A stretch of DNA of 64,000 nucleotides, taken from Streptomyces sp. A1277. GTDB taxonomy: Bacteria; Actinomycetota; Actinomycetes; Streptomycetales; Streptomycetaceae. The notes under the pieces are model-generated. The model was not told where the DNA came from. It searched no databases and saw only the letters and a list, made by a program, of their open reading frames with translations. Shown here in pieces: positions 55,984-64,000 of the stretch. The stretch is taken from positions 1 through 64,000 of the forward strand of contig NZ_SSBI01000017.1 in assembly GCF_004795015.1 (NCBI RefSeq), given 5' to 3'. The position numbers and the translations under genes are program-made. Every line of letters starts with the position of its first letter. Position 1 is the stretch's first letter.

Positions 55984-56047
55984 CCCCTTACGGCCGTCGC
56001 CCCTTACGGCCGTTGCCCCTTACGACCGTTGCCCCTTACGGCCGCCC
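55984..56047. repeat. Four tandem 16-bp repeats upstream of hutH
   Basis: The unit CCCCTTACGGCCGTTG is present at 55984, 56000, 56016 and 56032, with the first base or up to three bases changed in the outer copies. It lies between the hutH start and the stop of the diguanylate cyclase gene. Confidence 0.85.
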
Positions 56048-56057
56048 CGGGCCCCGC

Positions 56058-57242
56058 TCACAGTTCGGGGCGGTTGCCGCGCAGCCTGCGGCGGTCGTGC
56101 GGGGACTTCGGCGGGGAGTCGGCCAGCCGGATGACCTCGCCGTCTCGCCCGGCCACCACGGGCCGCGCCGAGCGGGCCGCCTTCGCCCGGTACTGGGCCG
56201 CGTCCGCGAGCCGGAACAGCCGGCGGGCGGAGACCACCGGGCCGATCGGGTCACCGGTGGACGCGATCCCGCAGGCGACGCCGTTGCCGAACTCCAGCTC
56301 GGCCGCCCGCTCGCAGAGCTCGGTGGCCACGGCGACCACCTCGTCCGCCCCCGGGCCCACGGCCAGCAGGCAGAACTCGTCGCCGCCGAGCCGGGCCGCC
56401 AGCGCGCCGGGCAGTATCGCCCCGCACCGGGAGAGCACCGAGCCGAAACGTTCCAGCAGCCGGTCGCCGACCGCGTGGCCGTGGGTGTCGTTGACCCACT
56501 TCAGCCCGTTCAGGTCGCAGACCAGCAGGCTGACCACCGCATCGTCCGCGCGGTGCCGCTCCACCGCCTCGTCCAGCCGCATGTCGACGGCCCGCCGGTT
56601 GGCGAGGCCGGTCAGCGGATCGGTGAAGGCGAGCTTGCGCACCTCCTCCAGCCGCTCGGTCTGGGCCAGCCCGGCGGCCACCACGGCGGCGAGCACCGTG
56701 GCGAAGTCGGCGTCCGCGCGCCCGAACACCGGCGCCCCCACCGGCCGCGCCACGTACAGCTCGCCCCAGGCCCGCCCGTGCAGCACGATCGGCGCGACCA
56801 CACAGCAGCCCCGCCCGCGCCGGCGCAGGGCCGCGACCCGCTGGTGGCAGTAGCCGGTCCCGTACCCGCGCGCGCCGCCCGGGCCCGCCGCCCGCTCGGA
56901 CTCCCCGTCCACCGGCCCCTCGGCGGTCTCCACCCAGGCGTCCGGCTCACCTCCCCCGGCCCACCGCTCGTGCAGGAACTCGGTGATCTCCGGGAACTGG
57001 TGGACGGGGTAGACCTCCTCGTCGGGGAACTCCTCCTCGCCCTCGACCCGCTCGCCCGCGTTGACCAGGACCTTCAGCCGCCCGCGCCCGCGCTCCCAGA
57101 CCGAGAGCGCGGCGAAGCTGCCGCCCAGCGCCTCGCAGGCCCCCAGGGCGGCCGCTCGCCAGCACCCCCGGGGGGTGTGCGCCGCGGCCATCGTCTGCGC
57201 CAGCGAAACCACGGCCCGTAGCCGCGCATCGTCACCACCCAT
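56058..57242 (-). CDS. cdgE: GAF-GGDEF diguanylate cyclase
   Basis: Synthesises cyclic di-GMP, a key developmental signal in Streptomyces. 394 residues: N-terminal GAF-like domain (about 25-200, including GELYVARPVGAPVFGRADADF), then the GGDEF domain with FTDPLTGLANRRAVD, CDLNGLKWVNDTHGHAVGD and active-site RLGGDEFCLL. No degenerate substitution in GGDEF and no inhibitory RxxD site is clear upstream. The symbol is based on location next to hutH, as in S. coelicolor from memory. Confidence 0.85.
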   Translation of the reverse strand: MGGDDARLRAVVSLAQTMAAAHTPRGCWRAAALGACEALGGSFAALSVWERGRGRLKVLVNAGERVEGEEEFPDEEVYPVHQFPEITEFLHERWAGGGEPDAWVETAEGPVDGESERAAGPGGARGYGTGYCHQRVAALRRRGRGCCVVAPIVLHGRAWGELYVARPVGAPVFGRADADFATVLAAVVAAGLAQTERLEEVRKLAFTDPLTGLANRRAVDMRLDEAVERHRADDAVVSLLVCDLNGLKWVNDTHGHAVGDRLLERFGSVLSRCGAILPGALAARLGGDEFCLLAVGPGADEVVAVATELCERAAELEFGNGVACGIASTGDPIGPVVSARRLFRLADAAQYRAKAARSARPVVAGRDGEVIRLADSPPKSPHDRRRLRGNRPEL

Positions 57243-57327
57243 TGCGCCAGTTTAAGGCGATATGGCCTAAGTGATCACTCGACGACTCCGGAGCGTGATC
57301 ATTCGGGGCACCGGCGGATACCCAGGG

Positions 57328-58140
57328 TCACTCTCCCGGCCAGTTCGGCTTCCGCTTCTCGTTGAAAGCGGCCACACCCTCCGCCCGGTCCCCGGAGAAG
57401 GCCACCGACCGCCACGCGGAGTCCTCGACCTCCAGGCCCGCCCGCAGGTCGAGCCCGTGCCCGAGCCGCAGCGCCCGCTTGGCCGCCCGCAGCCCCACCG
57501 GCGAGTTTGCGGCGATCCGCCCGGCCAGCGCCAGCGCCTCGGCCCGGTCCTCGCCCTCGGCCACCAGCTCGTCGACCAGGCCCAGCTCCCGCGCCTCGGC
57601 GGCCGGCACCCGGCGGGCGCTGAAGATCAGCTCGGCGGCACGGGCGGCCCCCACCCGGCGGGGCAGCAGCTGAGTGCCGCCGCCGCCCGGGATGACGCCG
57701 ACGGACACCTCGGGCAGGCCCACCACGGCGGTCGGGTCAGCCACGACCAGGTCGCAGGACAGGGCCAGCTCGAAACCGCCGCCGAGGGCGAAGCCGTGCA
57801 CCGCGGCGACCGTCGGCATCGGCAGCTCCAGCACACCGGTGTAGGCGGCCCGGGCGGTGGGCCGCTGGCGCACCAGCTCGGCGTCGGTGAAGGAGTTGCG
57901 CTCCTTGAGGTCGGCGCCCACGCAGAACGCCCGCTCGTGGCTGGAGGTGAGGACGGTGACCCGTACGTCCCGGTCGGCGGCGAGCGCGTCGCAGGCGGCG
58001 GCGATCGAGCGGGCCATGTCGGTGGACACCGCGTTCATGGCCTTCGGCCGGTCGAGGACCAGCTCGGCGACGTGCTCCAGGCCCTCGTGGCCCCGTACGA
58101 CGACGAACTCCCCGAACCGCTGCTCGGACGTCACGGTCAT
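57328..58140 (-). CDS. Enoyl-CoA hydratase/isomerase family protein
   Basis: A crotonase-fold enzyme of 270 residues: RPKAMNAVSTDMA, oxyanion-hole segment ERAFCVGADLKER, and the second oxyanion motif HGFALGGGFELALSCD, followed by LPEVSVGVIPGGGGTQLLPR with the catalytic Glu region. It probably acts in beta-oxidation or branched-chain degradation; substrate not predictable. ATG 58140. A lone gene between cdgE and the adenylate cyclase. Confidence 0.9.
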   Translation of the reverse strand: MTVTSEQRFGEFVVVRGHEGLEHVAELVLDRPKAMNAVSTDMARSIAAACDALAADRDVRVTVLTSSHERAFCVGADLKERNSFTDAELVRQRPTARAAYTGVLELPMPTVAAVHGFALGGGFELALSCDLVVADPTAVVGLPEVSVGVIPGGGGTQLLPRRVGAARAAELIFSARRVPAAEARELGLVDELVAEGEDRAEALALAGRIAANSPVGLRAAKRALRLGHGLDLRAGLEVEDSAWRSVAFSGDRAEGVAAFNEKRKPNWPGE

Positions 58141-58216
58141 GGCTGCACCCCTGTCGGTTAACGAGCGTTACCGAAGGGATCCTAGAGCTCTCCCCCGAAA
58201 GGGTGTCCGGAACGGG

Positions 58217-59398
58217 TCAGGAGGTGCCGCGGCGGGCCAGCAGCCACGGTTCGACCACGCCGAGGCCGCGTACCGGGCGCTGCCACATCGGCTGAAGCCC
58301 GAAGCGGTACCTGGGCGCCGGGACCGGCTCCCCGTCCGCGCCCTCCTTCTCGGCCCGCTCGGCCGCCGCCGCGGCCTCCTCAGCCGCCCGCGCCTCCGAG
58401 ACCGGGGCGTCGCCGGTGCGCGTCAGCTCCTCGGCGAACGCGCCGTCCACCAGCACCGCGTCCTTGGGCGCTATCGAGGTGAGCCGGCTGGCCAGGTTCA
58501 CCGTGGTGCCGAAGACGTCGCCCATCCGGGTGGTGACCGTGCCGAAGGCGATGCCGACCCGCAGCGCCGGCATCGTCTCGTCCGCGGCCATCGCCTCGAT
58601 GAGGCGCAGCGCGATCTCGGCGGCGGTGCCCGCGTCGTCGGCGGCGAACAGGACCTCGTCGCCGAGGGTCTTGATGAGCCGGCCCCCGTGCGCGGCGACG
58701 AGGTCGGCGCAGGTGGTCTCGAAGGACTCGACCAGCTCGCCGAGCTCCTCCTCCTCCAGGCGGCGGGTCAGCCGGGTGAAGCCGACGAGGTCCGCGAAGC
58801 CGACGGCCAGGCGCCGGTCGACCATCTCCTCGTCGTCGGCCGCCTGCACGACCCGGCCGGTGGCGGCGGCGAGCTGGCGCCGCCACACGTAGACCAGGAA
58901 CTCCTCCAGCTCCGGCAGGAGCAGTTCGACCAGCGGGTAGGTGACCTCGGTACGGGTCATGCCCGGCTCGGGCGGCTCGGTGAGGCCCTCCAGGAACGAG
59001 TCGATCTGCCATTCGGCCAGCCGGGCGGTGGTCTGCCCGGTCGACCGGGCCACCTGGATCGCCATCGGCTCGCTGAGCAGCCCGGCCTCGACCAGACCGG
59101 ACAGCCGCCGCAGCGCCAGCACGTCGGCCTCGGTGAGCGCCTTGGCCTGGCCGATGTCGGCGAAGCCCATGGCCCGCCAGAAGCGGGAGGCCAGGTCCAT
59201 GGAGACGCCGGCGGTGCGGGCCGCCTGGAACGGGGTGTAGCGCCGGTCGGCGCCCAGGATCAGCTGTTCCAGCCGGATCGCGAGGGGATCGTCGGTCGGC
59301 TCCGCCGTGTGGTCGACTTCGTGGTGCGGTGTGGCGTGGACCGAGGGGTCCGACGAATGCTGCGCGCCATCGCCGGAGGTCGTGTCGTCGACGGTCAC
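58217..59398 (-). CDS. cya: Class III adenylate cyclase
   Basis: Makes cAMP. 393 residues: an N-terminal helical, HTH-like sensory part (LGADRRYTPFQAARTAGVSMD, residues 45-65; DVLALRRLSGLVEAG) and a C-terminal catalytic domain (FADLVGFTRLTRRLEEEELGELV with metal Asp, KTLGDEVLF, GIAFGTVTTRMGDVFGTTVNLASRL). GTG 59398 follows AGGAGG. In Streptomyces this single enzyme controls spore germination and antibiotic timing, as known for the S. coelicolor homologue. Confidence 0.93.
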   Translation of the reverse strand: MTVDDTTSGDGAQHSSDPSVHATPHHEVDHTAEPTDDPLAIRLEQLILGADRRYTPFQAARTAGVSMDLASRFWRAMGFADIGQAKALTEADVLALRRLSGLVEAGLLSEPMAIQVARSTGQTTARLAEWQIDSFLEGLTEPPEPGMTRTEVTYPLVELLLPELEEFLVYVWRRQLAAATGRVVQAADDEEMVDRRLAVGFADLVGFTRLTRRLEEEELGELVESFETTCADLVAAHGGRLIKTLGDEVLFAADDAGTAAEIALRLIEAMAADETMPALRVGIAFGTVTTRMGDVFGTTVNLASRLTSIAPKDAVLVDGAFAEELTRTGDAPVSEARAAEEAAAAAERAEKEGADGEPVPAPRYRFGLQPMWQRPVRGLGVVEPWLLARRGTS

Positions 59399-59524
59399 CA
59401 GCCGCCTCCTGCCCGTTCCCTGCGCACTGCCCTGCCGATCTGTCCGTCGGTGGATCACCTCAACGATACGGCAGGTGTGCCCTACCTCACGTCCTCAGGG
59501 CGACGCCGCCCGGCCCCGGACCGC

Positions 59525-60388
59525 TCAGGTCAGGCCGCCCCCGGCCCCCCGCAGGTGCACGATGTCCCCCGCCGAGACCGGTTCGCGCAGCCCGTCGCCG
59601 GTGGACAGGACCAGCCGGCCGTCCCCGTCGACGGCCACCGCCTCGCCGGTGAGCGTGCGGTCGCCGGGCAGCTGGGCCCGTACGGTCCGGCCGAGGGTCG
59701 CGCAGCCGGCCGCGTACGCCTCCTGGAGGCCGCTCGCCGCCGCGTCGCCGTCCGCGCCGCGCCACAGCCCGTACCAGTGCTCCAGGGAGCGCAGGACGCC
59801 CCGCAGCAGCGTCTCGCGGTCGGTGGAGACCGCTCCGGCCAGGGCGAGGGAGGCCGCGGTGGGGGCGGGGAGCTCGTCGGCGCGCAGGGAGACGTTGAGG
59901 CCGATGCCGATGACGACGCCGTCACCGGCGCGCTCGGCGAGGATGCCGCCGGTCTTGCGCTCCTGGCCGCCGACTGTGACCAGCAGGTCGTTGGGCCATT
60001 TCAGGGCCATGTCGACGCCGGCGCTGCGCGCCAGACCGGTGGCCGCCGCGACCCCGGTGAGCAGGGGCAGCCAGCCCCACCGCTCGGCGGGGACGGGGCC
60101 CGGGGCCAGGTAGACGGAGAAGAACAGGCCGGAGCGGGCGGGGGCCGTCCAGGTGCGCTCCAGGCGTCCGCGCCCCGCGGTCTGCTCCTCGGCGACGAGG
60201 ACCGTGCCCTCGGTGAGGGAGGCCGCGCGGGCGGCGAGGTCGGTGTTGGTCGAACCGGTGCTCTCCACCACGTCCAGCGCGGTCCACAGCCCGCCCGGCC
60301 GCAGCAGTCCGCGGCGCAGCGCGGGGACGTTCAGGGGCGGCCGGTCCAGGTCCGACCAACGGCTCTGTGGCGCATCCGAAGGTGTCAT
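59525..60388 (-). CDS. birA: Biotin--[acetyl-CoA-carboxylase] ligase
   Basis: Attaches biotin to carboxyl-carrier proteins. 287 residues without the N-terminal repressor domain: [14 protein letters not shown], biotinyl-AMP loop [23 protein letters not shown], and catalytic lysine in [12 protein letters not shown] 60388. It is divergent from pccB, whose complex needs biotinylation, which makes functional sense. Confidence 0.95.
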   Translation of the reverse strand: MTPSDAPQSRWSDLDRPPLNVPALRRGLLRPGGLWTALDVVESTGSTNTDLAARAASLTEGTVLVAEEQTAGRGRLERTWTAPARSGLFFSVYLAPGPVPAERWGWLPLLTGVAAATGLARSAGVDMALKWPNDLLVTVGGQERKTGGILAERAGDGVVIGIGLNVSLRADELPAPTAASLALAGAVSTDRETLLRGVLRSLEHWYGLWRGADGDAAASGLQEAYAAGCATLGRTVRAQLPGDRTLTGEAVAVDGDGRLVLSTGDGLREPVSAGDIVHLRGAGGGLT

Positions 60389-60521
60389 GCAAGCCACCCT
60401 AGGTGTGTCAAACGACGCACTGCCGAACCGTATCCGCGCCGATACGCTACGGCTCAGTAGCTGTTCGTCAGCTGATCAGCAGCACAGTCGTCCCCGTGAC
60501 CAGGCAGGGAGCCGCCACCCG

Positions 60522-62105
60522 ATGTCCGAGCCGGAAGAGATCGACACCCACACCACCGCGGGCAAGCTCGCGGACCTGCAGCGCCGCATCGGCGAGGCGA
60601 CCCACGCGGGGTCCGCGCGCGCGGTCGAGAAGCAGCACGCGAAGGGCAAGCTGACCGCACGCGAGCGCGTCGATCTGCTGCTGGACGAGGGTTCCTTCGT
60701 GGAGCTCGACGAATTCGCCCGGCACCGCTCGACGAACTTCGGCATCGAGAAGAACCGGCCGTACGGGGACGGTGTCGTCACCGGCTACGGCACGGTCGAC
60801 GGCCGCCCCGTCTGCGTGTATTCGCAGGACTTCACCATCTTCGGCGGCTCGCTGGGCGAGGTCTACGGTGAGAAGATCGTCAAGGTGATGGACTTCGCGC
60901 TGAAGACCGGCTGTCCGGTCATCGGCATCAACGACGGCGGCGGCGCCCGTATCCAGGAGGGCGTGGCGGCGCTGGGTCTCTTCGCGGAGATCTTCCGGCG
61001 CAATGTGCACGCCTCGGGTGTGGTCCCGCAGATCTCGCTGATCGTCGGCCCGTGCGCGGGCGGCGCGGTGTACTCCCCCGCGATCACCGACTTCACGGTG
61101 ATGGTGGACCAGACCTCGCACATGTTCATCACGGGCCCCGACGTCATCAAGACGGTGACCGGTGAGGACGTCGGCTTCGAGGAGCTGGGCGGCGCCCGTA
61201 CGCACAACACCACCTCCGGCGTCGCGCACCACATGGCGGGCGACGAGAAGGACGCCATCGAGTACGTCAAGTCGCTGCTGTCCTACCTCCCGTCGAACAA
61301 CCTCTCGGAGGCCCCGGCCTTCCCGGAGGAGGCGGACCTCGCGGTCACCGACGAGGACCGCGAGCTGGACACGCTGATCCCGGACTCGGCGAACCAGCCG
61401 TACGACATGCACACCGCGATCGAGCACGTGCTGGACGACGGCGAGTTCCTGGAGACGCAGGCCCTGTTCGCGCCGAACATCATCACCGGCTTCGGCCGGG
61501 TCGAGGGCTACCCCGTCGGCATCGTCGCCAACCAGCCGATGCAGTTCGCCGGCTGCCTGGACATCAACGCGAGCGAGAAGGCGGCCCGCTTCGTCCGCAC
61601 CTGCGACGCGTTCAACGTGCCGGTGCTGACGTTCGTGGACGTGCCGGGCTTCCTGCCGGGCGTCGACCAGGAGTACGGCGGCATCATCCGGCGCGGCGCC
61701 AAGCTGATCTACGCGTACGCGGAGGCGACCGTCCCGCTGATCACGGTGATCACGCGCAAGGCGTTCGGCGGCGCGTACGACGTCATGGGCTCCAAGCACC
61801 TGGGCGCCGACATCAATGTCGCCTGGCCGACCGCCCAGATCGCCGTCATGGGCGCGCAGGGCGCGGTCAACATCCTGCACCGGCGCACGATCGCCGCCGC
61901 CGAGGACCAGGAGGCGACCAGGGCGGAGCTGATCGCGGACTACGAGGACGCGCTCCTCAACCCGTACGTGGCGGCCGAGCGCGGGTACGTGGACGCGGTG
62001 ATCATGCCGTCCGACACCCGGGCCCACGTGGTCAAGGGGCTGCGCCAGCTCCGCACCAAGCGCGAGTCCCTGCCGCCCAAGAAGCACGGCAACATCCCCC
62101 TCTAG
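60522..62105 (+). CDS. pccB: Acyl-CoA (propionyl-CoA) carboxylase beta subunit
   Basis: Carboxyltransferase subunit making methylmalonyl-CoA, an extender unit for polyketides. 527 residues: [21 protein letters not shown], the oxyanion-hole stretches [13 protein letters not shown] and [13 protein letters not shown], and [20 protein letters not shown] for biotin binding. ATG 60522 follows AGGGAG. Translated together with its epsilon subunit, 14 bp downstream. The biotin-bearing alpha subunit is not in the window. Confidence 0.95.
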   Translation: MSEPEEIDTHTTAGKLADLQRRIGEATHAGSARAVEKQHAKGKLTARERVDLLLDEGSFVELDEFARHRSTNFGIEKNRPYGDGVVTGYGTVDGRPVCVYSQDFTIFGGSLGEVYGEKIVKVMDFALKTGCPVIGINDGGGARIQEGVAALGLFAEIFRRNVHASGVVPQISLIVGPCAGGAVYSPAITDFTVMVDQTSHMFITGPDVIKTVTGEDVGFEELGGARTHNTTSGVAHHMAGDEKDAIEYVKSLLSYLPSNNLSEAPAFPEEADLAVTDEDRELDTLIPDSANQPYDMHTAIEHVLDDGEFLETQALFAPNIITGFGRVEGYPVGIVANQPMQFAGCLDINASEKAARFVRTCDAFNVPVLTFVDVPGFLPGVDQEYGGIIRRGAKLIYAYAEATVPLITVITRKAFGGAYDVMGSKHLGADINVAWPTAQIAVMGAQGAVNILHRRTIAAAEDQEATRAELIADYEDALLNPYVAAERGYVDAVIMPSDTRAHVVKGLRQLRTKRESLPPKKHGNIPL

Positions 62106-62119
62106 AAAGGGTCCTGGCC

Positions 62120-62326
62120 ATGATCAAGGTCGTACGGGGCAACCCGACCCCGGAGGAGCTGGCCGCCGCCCTCGCGGTGGTGCAGGCGCGTGCCGCGGCG
62201 GTGTCCGCCGTGTCGTCCGGCACCCCGGAGCCGCCCGCGGGATGGTCCCACCCGAGCCGCCTGGCCCGCCGCGGCCGCCACCTGCCGGGCCCGCGCGCCT
62301 GGGCCCGCACGTACTGGCCCTCATAG
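62120..62326 (+). CDS. Acyl-CoA carboxylase epsilon subunit
   Basis: A 68-residue protein (IKVVRGNPTPEELAAALAVV, ending WSHPSRLARRG and AWARTYWPS). The start and Trp-rich end are those of AccE/PccE epsilon subunits, which stabilise the alpha-beta complex in actinobacteria. It follows pccB in the same operon. Confidence 0.92.
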   Translation: MIKVVRGNPTPEELAAALAVVQARAAAVSAVSSGTPEPPAGWSHPSRLARRGRHLPGPRAWARTYWPS

Positions 62327-62342
62327 CCGCCGGTGACGCGTG

Positions 62343-62378
62343 GGGCGGCGGTTGAGTACGCGTACTCAGGCGCCGCCC
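62343..62378. other. Hairpin with 14-bp palindromic tip
   Basis: GGGCGGCG (62343-62350) pairs with CGCCGCCC (62371-62378), enclosing GAGTACGCGTACTC (62354-62367), itself a perfect palindrome. It lies between the epsilon-subunit gene and the 42-aa gene and could be an attenuating terminator or an operator. Confidence 0.55.
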
Positions 62379-62404
62379 GAGGGCCGCGCAGCAGGATCGG
62401 ACGC

Positions 62405-62533
62405 ATGCTGTGGTCCGACCCCGAGAACAAGCCGCCCAAAGAGCTCCGCGACGCCCAGGACATGATGCGCAGAGCGGGCCTGGTCCTGGCCCTTGCCATG
62501 GTCGTCGCGATGTTCGTCCTGGGCACGCGGTAA
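62405..62533 (+). CDS. Tiny membrane protein
   Basis: A 42-residue protein (MLWSDPENKPPKELRDAQDM, then a membrane helix RAGLVLALAMVVAMFVLG). ATG 62405 sits 10 bp after a weak GGATCGG site. Too small for a domain; I recall conserved proteins of this size between pccE and maf in streptomycetes, so it is probably real. Confidence 0.6.
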   Translation: MLWSDPENKPPKELRDAQDMMRRAGLVLALAMVVAMFVLGTR

Positions 62534-62551
62534 CTGCCTTTGGCGGGCAGT

Positions 62552-62619
62552 GCAAGCCCCTCCGGCGGGAGTTCAAGCCCCTCCGGCGGGCAGTTCAAGC
62601 CCCTCCGGCGATTGAGGAG
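62552..62619. repeat. Three tandem copies of the interspersed repeat core
   Basis: CAAGCCCCTCCGGCG starts at 62552, 62574 and 62597 (22-23 bp period); the last continues as ATTGAGGAG and then a GC palindrome. The same family as 33060-33178 and as the inner arms of 151-284. Confidence 0.75.
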
Positions 62620-62692
62620 CGGGGGGCCGGGGGCAGCGCCCCCGCAACGCACCCGCAGCCCGCGCGCACCCCGCATCCGTACCATGGCGGTC

Positions 62693-63292
62693 ATGACCGC
62701 CCAGCGCCTCGTCCTCGCCTCCGCCTCCCCCGCCCGCCTCGGCCTCCTGCGCCAGGCCGGCTTCGCACCGGAGGTGATCGTCAGCGGCGTCGACGAGGAC
62801 GCCCTGAGCGCCCCCACCCCCGCCGAACTCGCCCTCGTACTCGCCGAGGCGAAGGCGGCTGTCGTGGCGGCGCTGCCGGAAGCGGCCGGCGCCCTGGTGA
62901 TCGGCTGCGACTCGGTGCTCGAACTCGACGGCGAGGCGCTCGGCAAGCCGGCCGACGCCGAGGAGGCCACCGCCCGCTGGAAGTCGATGCGCGGGCGCGC
63001 CGGGGTGCTGCGGACCGGGCACAGCCTGACGGACACCGCGACCGGGCGGACGGTGTCGCGGACCGCGTCGACCACGGTCCGCTTCGGTGAGCCCTCGGAC
63101 GCCGAGATCGCCGCCTACGTGGCCTCGGGCGAACCGCTTCACGTGGCGGGGGCGTTCACGCTGGACGGGCGCTCGGCGCCGTTCGTCGACTCCATCGAGG
63201 GCGACCCGGGCAACGTCATCGGTCTTTCGCTGCCGTTGCTGCGGCGGCTGCTGGGCGAGCTGGGGATCTCGGTCACCGAGCTCTGGGCCTGA
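62693..63292 (+). CDS. maf: Maf/Ham1-like nucleoside triphosphate pyrophosphatase
   Basis: A house-cleaning pyrophosphatase (dTTP/UTP or m7GTP class) of 199 residues: [18 protein letters not shown], the [14 protein letters not shown] segment with metal-binding Asp, [12 protein letters not shown] and [18 protein letters not shown] 62693 is preferred because TACCAT lies 7 nt before it (leaderless); ATG 62684 would add three residues. Confidence 0.9.
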   Translation: MTAQRLVLASASPARLGLLRQAGFAPEVIVSGVDEDALSAPTPAELALVLAEAKAAVVAALPEAAGALVIGCDSVLELDGEALGKPADAEEATARWKSMRGRAGVLRTGHSLTDTATGRTVSRTASTTVRFGEPSDAEIAAYVASGEPLHVAGAFTLDGRSAPFVDSIEGDPGNVIGLSLPLLRRLLGELGISVTELWA

Positions 63293-63307
63293 GGCCCGGG
63301 GCCTCGC

Positions 63308-63772
63308 TCAGGCGGGGGCGGGCGCGGCCGGCTGCTCGGGGTCCGGCTCGGGCCCGGGCTTCCGCCCGGCGGCCGGTCCGGCTCCCGCGGGGCCGTACGC
63401 CACCAGGCTCAGCACGATCAGCCCGAGCACCACCATCATCCAGGCGAACGCCGCCCAGCCGATGAGCCCGACCGTCAGCGCGCCGAGCACGCCGTGGACG
63501 ACCGCGCAGCAGATGAGCACGGTGCGCGCGACGCGGCCCGGTGCCCGGTCGCGGGTGCCCGTCAGGATGAGGAACGCGGCGCACAGGAGCAGGAACAGGC
63601 CGGATACGCCACCGAGCACCCAGGTGCCCTTGGACATGACGCCGGAGTCCGTACCGGCCAGGGACATGTCCTGGTTCTCGACGACCGTGCCCAGGACCAC
63701 GTTGACGATCACGACGCCCACGGCTTCCACGGCCAGCACGAGCGCGGCTATGAAAGCCACCAGCCTGCGCAT
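63308..63772 (-). CDS. Four-helix membrane protein
   Basis: About 154 residues: four hydrophobic helices (LVAFIAALVLAVEAVGVVIV; GVSGLFLLLCAAFLIL; TVLICCAVVHGVLGALTVGL; WMMVVLGLIVLSLVAYG) and a Pro/Ala-rich cytosolic tail. No domain recognised. The start may instead be GTG 63775 or GTG 63784; the ribosome site AGGGGG fits the later ones. Convergent with maf. Confidence 0.65.
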   Translation of the reverse strand: MRRLVAFIAALVLAVEAVGVVIVNVVLGTVVENQDMSLAGTDSGVMSKGTWVLGGVSGLFLLLCAAFLILTGTRDRAPGRVARTVLICCAVVHGVLGALTVGLIGWAAFAWMMVVLGLIVLSLVAYGPAGAGPAAGRKPGPEPDPEQPAAPAPA

Positions 63773-63784
63773 CACGACGCTCAC

Positions 63785-64000
63785 CCCCTGTTACCTGCAG
63801 TACGTGCGATAGCGCGGACCTTACTAACGGGTAATGGCCACGACAAGAGCCCGGCGGAACCCCGGTGGCCCCCCATCCGCCCGGGGTTTCGTGGGCCGGG
63901 CAAAGAATTGCCCACCCCTTAGTGGGAACTCCACAAAGAATTACGGTCAGTCGCTGCCCGTGCCGATAGAGACCTGGGCCACACCTGATCGCTACTGTGC
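63785..64000. promoter_or_regulatory. Gap at the right end with a direct repeat
   Basis: Two copies of CAAAGAATT (63901-63909 and 63934-63942), 33 bp apart, flank an AT-richer patch with CCACCCCTTAGTGGG, an inverted pair. No gene starts before the window end. By synteny from memory the next plus-strand gene is a biotin carboxylase (acyl-CoA carboxylase alpha) gene, for which this would be the promoter. Confidence 0.4.

Noticed and set aside
62552..62619. Regular 22-23 bp repeats suggestive of a CRISPR array
   Set aside because: Only three units, no unique spacers of 30 bp or more, and no cas genes; they are tandem copies of an interspersed repeat core.

Overview
This window is a high-GC, gene-dense stretch of a Streptomyces-type chromosome. 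It has Streptomyces codon bias, many GTG starts, mycothiol S-conjugate amidase, GTP-dependent PEP carboxykinase, an acyl-CoA carboxylase with an epsilon subunit, a class III adenylate cyclase and a diguanylate cyclase beside hutH. From memory, the backbone order (pckG, mca, greA, ilvA, metB, msrA, gdhA, hutH, cdgE, cya, birA, pccB, maf) follows the core region of Streptomyces coelicolor.

Layout. 1-4.1 kb: D-amino-acid catabolism, with a PfkB kinase divergent from a D-threonine-aldolase-like enzyme and a D-aminoacylase. 4.2-8.8 kb: DUF1206 protein, secreted trypsin-like protease, and a CPBP protease/histidine kinase/response regulator operon. 8.8-14.1 kb: alanine aminotransferase, small unknown protein, pckG, hemolysin III. 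14.16-23.81 kb: a complete Tn3-family transposon. 23.8-34.9 kb: MFS exporter with TetR regulator, thioredoxin-domain protein, Uma2 protein, LspA paralogue, a 1070-aa STAND/TPR ATPase, mca and a DUF4307 protein. 35.0-41.2 kb: greA, then a decayed serine-recombinase element pressed against a DrrAB-type ABC exporter. 41.4-49.5 kb: ilvA, MarR, metB, msrA, gdhA, small proteins. 49.6-54.3 kb: MacB-like ABC exporter, L,D-transpeptidase lipoprotein, and a small LAxTG (sortase E type) surface protein. 54.4-64 kb: hutH, cdgE, enoyl-CoA hydratase, adenylate cyclase, birA, pccB with its epsilon subunit, maf.

The most notable object is the transposon. It has 38-bp terminal inverted repeats (14160-14197 and 23769-23806, 32/38 identical) flanked by a perfect 5-bp duplication, TGCGC. 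Its transposase is frameshifted and its resolvase has Gly in place of the nucleophilic Ser, so it looks immobilised. It carries five intact cargo genes: an unrecognised 449-aa protein, an HD phosphohydrolase, a GT2 glycosyltransferase, an NAD-dependent sugar epimerase and a TPR-type regulator. This cargo is the best candidate for an undescribed system.

Two other unusual structures stand out. A 134-bp palindromic repeat of an intergenic Streptomyces type lies in frame inside the PfkB kinase gene, adding about 45 residues without a stop. In the 35.6-39.4 kb element, the end of the recombinase reading frame is the antisense of an ABC-permease fragment related, in inverted orientation, to the resident permease.
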